DNA of 64,000 bases from UBA7672 sp041398245 (GTDB lineage: Bacteria > Pseudomonadota > Alphaproteobacteria > Caulobacterales > Hyphomonadaceae). The number at the start of each line of letters is the position of its first letter. Positions within the stretch are counted from its first letter, which is position 1. Positions 60,374 through 64,000 of the stretch are shown here, in pieces. A program made the translations under genes and the position numbers. The notes under the pieces are model-generated. The model ran no database searches and was not told the DNA's origin. It saw nothing but the letters and a program-made list of their open reading frames with translations. Location: assembly GCA_041398245.1 (NCBI GenBank), contig JAWKVC010000015.1, forward strand, positions 54,120 through 118,119, written 5' to 3'.

Positions 60374-62187
60374 ATGAGCAGGACGTCGACTGAAGACATC
60401 GCGAGCTTGATCGATCGCCTTTTCAACAGAGCGCCCGTCTCTGAGGATCGCGTAACGCAGTCGATGAAGACTGTTATCATGCTGGTCTGCGTCATAGGCG
60501 GTTTGGCGATGGCCGCCAACTTCGTCTGGTTCGTTGTCTCGAATCCGCTCGTGACCTTTTTCGATACGTTTGTGCTCCTGATCGCGCCGGCCTCTGTTGT
60601 TATCGCCGGGCCCCTCCTCGCGAAGCGCTCGTCAAATATTGGACGGACAGCCAACCTAATCCTGGTGGCGGGTTATGGGCTGGTTGTGCTTGCCACCCTC
60701 CAAAAAGGCTCCCCGATCGGAACCGCCGCCTATTTGATGCTGGCTCTGTCGCTCTGTTATGCGCTCTTGTTCGGGTGGCGCGGACTGTTGATCGCAGGCC
60801 TGGTTTCGGTCGCTCACTTTGCTCTGTTTCTCTCTCTGGGTGATCAGCTGCGCGGTCCGTACACGCTTGTGGTGCGGCATGCGCATGTAATCGACATGGG
60901 CGCGATCACGGGCACGCTCAGCAATTACGCGCTTGTGTTTCTGATCAGCGGCTCATGCGCTGCAGCATTCAACACGCAGATATCTTGGGCAGTGGCCGAG
61001 CTTGCGGAGGCTCGGCGCCAGGCAGAGGAGGCAAGCGCCGCGAAGTCAGTGTTCCTGACAAACATGAGTCATGAAATCAGGACGCCGATGAATGGCGTCC
61101 TTGGTATGGCTCAGGTTCTCAAGCAACAGGATTTGAGACCCGATCATGCTGAGATGGTGGACACCATCCTTGAATCCGGAACGACGCTCACCTCACTCCT
61201 CAATGACCTCCTGGATCTGTCCAAGATTCAAGCAGGCAAACTGGAGGTGAGACAGGTCGCCCAGGATCTTGGCGCGGCGATCCGGGGGGTGGTCAGGCTG
61301 TTTGGAGCAGGCTGGCGAAAGTGATCGCGTGGTTTGAGCTGGCAGTACCGATCCCGGGTTCCCTGCGAGTGGCGTGTGACGCCGTAAGAGTTCGCCAATG
61401 CATCGCGAATCTCATCTCAAATGCGATCAAGTTTACGCCTTCCGGCGAGATTGTGGTGACGGCAAGCGCCGCTCGCCACGAATCGACCGGCCAGCATCTG
61501 ATCACCATCGTCGTTTCAGATACCGGCATCGGGATCGACGATGAGACACAAGCTCGCCTGTTCGGGAATTTTGAACAGGCAAGCGCGATCACAGGCGAGC
61601 AGTACGGCGGCACGGGATTGGGACTGGCGATCTCGCGAAACATTGCTCGGCTGATGGGCGGTGACGTAACCGTGTCAAGCAAGCTCGGGGCGGGCGCAAC
61701 TTTTACGCTCACGTTCCTTGCGCCAGAGGCGCCCGAGGAGGCGCTAATCGAATCTGAAGCCGAGGATAGGCTCTTTGGCGACAGACCTCGCCGGATCCTG
61801 CTCGTGGACGACAACGCCGCCAATAGGCGGATCGCACGATCCATGCTTGCCGCGATTGCGTGTGAGATTGACGAAGCGGAAGATGGCGAGCGAGCCCTGA
61901 GTCTGTTGGCGAGCAAACCGTTTGATCTCGTCCTGCTAGATCTTCGCATGCCGGGAATGGACGGCGAAGAGACATTTTTGAAGATTCGCGCAGTCACCGA
62001 GTCTTGGCGGGATATCCCCGTGATCGCACTGACCGCTCACAAGTCGGGCGGAAGCCGCGAACGATGCATTGCGCTTGGCATGAACGGGTATGTCTCCAAG
62101 CCTATCGATGCGCATGATCTTCTGGCGCAGGTGCGATCTGCGTTGGGCGGAGTGGGGGATGGTCTCCTCGAGCCGACATCGGCCTAA
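60374..62187 (+). pseudogene. Membrane hybrid histidine kinase split by a one-base frameshift
   Basis: Frame 1 (60374-61324, 316 codons) has about six membrane helices, then HisKA with FLTNMSHEIRTPMNGVLGMA, and stops just after QVAQDLGAAIRGVVRLFGAG. Frame 2 (61321-62187) continues with VPIPGSLRVACDAVRVRQCI, N box ANLISNAIKFT, G1 VSDTGIGID, G2 GGTGLGLAISRNIA, and a receiver domain with ILLVDDNAANR and VLLDLRMPGMDG. The distance across the break matches the intact sister kinase at 56534 within one residue, if one base is missing near 61295-61310. A GTG at 61321 overlaps the TGA, so coupled expression of two half-proteins is formally possible. Sequencing error or genuine mutation cannot be separated here. 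Confidence 0.8.
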
Positions 62188-62357
62188 GGCTGATCGGGCG
62201 CGAGACGGTAAACCTATCCAGGCAGAGGCATTGGCAGAGGCATTGAAGGCGAAGAGAGACTCCTCCGCTTGTCCGCATAGTCGCCTGTGCCGGGCCGTGG
62301 CGAGGTAGATCCCTCTGCGGGGGCCGGTGAGCGATCTGATAATCACGACCTGCGATC

Positions 62358-63311
62358 CTAACGGATGAACAGGAACACTGCATAAGAGATGTAGGCTGAA
62401 AGCAGGACGACGCCTTCGAGACGATTAATCTGGCGCCCGGTACGCGCGAACACGACCAGCAAGGCGGCGCTGCCGATGAGCGTGGCCCAGTCGATGAGGC
62501 CAATGTCTGCCGGCACGACAATTGGGTGCACCAGAGCCGTAACGCCGACGATGCCAAGAATATTGTAGGTGTTGGATCCAAGAATACTGCCCAGCGCGAT
62601 ATCGGAGCGGCCCCTAAGGGCGGCGGCGAGGGTTGCGACCAGCTCAGGCAGCGATGTGCCGATCGCCACGATCGTCATGCCGATGACAGTTTCGGAGATT
62701 CCGACGAGGCGCGCGGTCGTGATCGCGCCGTGCACGAGCAGGTCGGCGCCACAAAGGAGAAGCAAAAGACCCCCGAGCGCAAAGAGAGCGGAGAGCCAAA
62801 AGGGCGTGGAAGCAGGGTCGTTGCCCTGCGGGTCTTCTTTGTGAACAATCGCAGTAACGCCGCTCCTGCGCTCCGCCCGCCAGACGTTCGCGATGTAGAC
62901 GATGAGCGCCAGAACCATGAACATGCCGACCCAGCGATCGAATTCGGCCAGGATGTAGGCGAGCCCGGCCAGAGCGATTGAAAGCAGCACGACCAGCGCG
63001 CCGTCACGACAGACGGCGGAGCGCACGGTTTGAATCGGGCGGATAATCGCCACCAGCCCCAGAATGAGGAGGATGTTGCTGATATTGGACCCGAGCACGT
63101 TTCCGAGTGCGATGCCTGGCGATCCAAGCACGGCCGCCTCGATGCTTGTCAGAAGTTCGGGCGCTGACGTGCCGAACCCAACAAGGGTCACGCCAATCAG
63201 GAACTCGGAGAGACCAAGCTTCCGCGCGAGGCCAACGGCGCCTCGGATCACGCCTTCGCCGCCAGCGGTAAGGAGGATCAGGCCTGCAATGATCTGGAAA
63301 GCCGCTTCCAT
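62358..63311 (-). CDS. Calcium/sodium antiporter (CaCA family, YrbG-like)
   Basis: A protein of 317 residues with ten hydrophobic segments in two homologous halves. The ion-binding alpha repeats are both intact: GFGTSAPELLTSIEAAVLG with LGNVLGSNISNILLILG, and AIGTSLPELVATLAAALRG with LGSILGSNTYNILGIVG. The short hydrophilic loop between halves (HKEDPQGNDPASTP) lacks a large regulatory domain. It exchanges Ca2+ or K+ for Na+ or H+ at the inner membrane. It starts 20 bases after nhaA on the same strand, so the two are likely one ion-homeostasis operon. Confidence 0.94.
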   Translation of the reverse strand: MEAAFQIIAGLILLTAGGEGVIRGAVGLARKLGLSEFLIGVTLVGFGTSAPELLTSIEAAVLGSPGIALGNVLGSNISNILLILGLVAIIRPIQTVRSAVCRDGALVVLLSIALAGLAYILAEFDRWVGMFMVLALIVYIANVWRAERRSGVTAIVHKEDPQGNDPASTPFWLSALFALGGLLLLLCGADLLVHGAITTARLVGISETVIGMTIVAIGTSLPELVATLAAALRGRSDIALGSILGSNTYNILGIVGVTALVHPIVVPADIGLIDWATLIGSAALLVVFARTGRQINRLEGVVLLSAYISYAVFLFIR

Positions 63312-63331
63312 GTCGCCTCAGACGTGCCGGT

Positions 63332-64000
63332 TCATGCGATAGCCGCCCGGCGTGGCCAGAGACGGTGGACGGCGGCCGCCAAGAGCAGAGACATCAGCGA
63401 GCCCGTCAGCACCCCAACGCGCGCGGCCTCCTCGCCGACGGGATCGCCGGCGAACGCAAGACCCCCGATAAACAGGCTCATTGTAAAGCCGACGCCACAA
63501 AGACATCCGACGATCACCAGGCGCCGCACCGAAAAGGGAAGGGGTGTTTGTGCGAGACGCGCCGCACCGAGGGCAAACAACGTTACGCCAAGTGGCTTCC
63601 CGACGGCGAGTGCGATCGCAACGCCAGCCGATACCCCTCCGGCGAGGTCAGCGAAGCCTAGGCCTGTGAGGGAGACACCGGCCGCGCAGAACGCGAAGAT
63701 TGGCAGCACCACATAGGCTGAGATGGGATGGATGAGGTGTTCGAGCTGGCCGATGAGGGTTGTTTCCGCCTGTGTCGGGCGTGGCGGGACAATCAGGGCG
63801 GCGGCGACGGCCATGACAGAGGTATGCAAGCCGGACTCCTTGGCGAGCACCCATGTCACAAGGGCGAGCGCCGGATAGGTCCAGATCGGAAGCACGTATC
63901 GCCGGCCGAGGGTCCAGGCTGCCACGAGGAGGCCAAGGGCCGCTGCAAGCGGGAGGATCTGCAGATCGCTTGTGAACAGGACGGCGATCAGTGCACTGGC
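63332..64000 (-). CDS. nhaA: Na+/H+ antiporter NhaA, C-terminal part (runs off right edge)
   Basis: The last 222 residues of NhaA. Visible family segments are LIAVLFTSDLQILPLA, SGLHTSVMAVAAALIVP, LEHLIHPISAYVVLPIFAFC and GKPLGVTLFALGA. The distal membrane signature CLCGVGFTMSLFIGGLAF holds the helix XI region. It expels Na+ in exchange for H+ at alkaline pH and supports a marine or alkaline-tolerant lifestyle, though only weakly. The start lies outside the window. Confidence 0.94.
   Translation of the reverse strand, partial: ASALIAVLFTSDLQILPLAAALGLLVAAWTLGRRYVLPIWTYPALALVTWVLAKESGLHTSVMAVAAALIVPPRPTQAETTLIGQLEHLIHPISAYVVLPIFAFCAAGVSLTGLGFADLAGGVSAGVAIALAVGKPLGVTLFALGAARLAQTPLPFSVRRLVIVGCLCGVGFTMSLFIGGLAFAGDPVGEEAARVGVLTGSLMSLLLAAAVHRLWPRRAAIA

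Overview
The window is GC-rich chromosomal DNA from an alphaproteobacterium. The gene order points to the Caulobacterales/Hyphomonadaceae side of the class, but this is an inference from content and synteny, not from a search. Supporting landmarks are lptC-lptA-lptB-rpoN-hpf-ptsN, aroA-cmk, rpsA-ihfB, trpF/trpB/trpA-accD-folC, a solitary motA, addB-addA-trx, and the tsaE-amgK-murU cell-wall recycling set. About 57 protein genes, fragments or frameshifted genes and one tRNA-Ala(GGC) can be supported. No CRISPR array, rRNA, transposase or integrase was seen.

Layout. 1-2.7 kb is an accessory patch. It holds a TIR-domain gene cut by the window edge, the 27-codon stump of a second TIR gene overlapping it, a 3'-truncated hypothetical gene that runs through a terminator, and a TIR - transmembrane - caspase-like fusion. 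2.9-12.3 kb is housekeeping: an RNase D-like nuclease, the LPS transport genes, sigma-54, ribosome hibernation factor and PtsN, then tRNA-Ala, an acidic zinc-ribbon protein, aroA and cmk. 12.3-14.9 kb has a serine hydrolase, a short-chain dehydrogenase and a small orphan. 15-30.7 kb has rpsA, ihfB, mscL and a tryptophan/fatty-acid/folate block broken up by lipoproteins, two GFA-family proteins and an ApbE-DUF2271 fusion; it ends with an M16 peptidase. In this assembly trpB carries two single-base deletions.

30.8-39.5 kb is a mixed region of envelope genes: motA, a cold-shock-like membrane protein, a DUF1287 protein whose ribosome-binding site lies in a perfect palindrome, a cytochrome c, a CocE/NonD hydrolase, a CitE-like lyase, a membrane LytTR regulator and a beta-barrel. 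39.7-49.4 kb is one long minus-strand gene string running tsaE, amgK, murU, addB, addA and two thioredoxins, with several 4-base overlaps. 49.5-51.1 kb is a ferredoxin reductase plus ferredoxin pair.

From about 51.1 kb the character changes. Nearly 1 kb of non-coding DNA carries a CAGGGAA-rich inverted-repeat cluster and an 11-bp-period GCTGCG array. After that come a LuxR-type regulator, a TIR - transmembrane - WD40 protein, two hybrid histidine kinases (the second split by a one-base frameshift), a secreted protein of unknown function, a Ca2+/Na+ exchanger and a partial NhaA. The most interesting biology is the repeated TIR - membrane helix - extracytoplasmic domain architecture. It appears with a caspase-like domain at the left end and with WD40 repeats at 54-56 kb, and suggests a cell-death or defence signalling family spanning the inner membrane.
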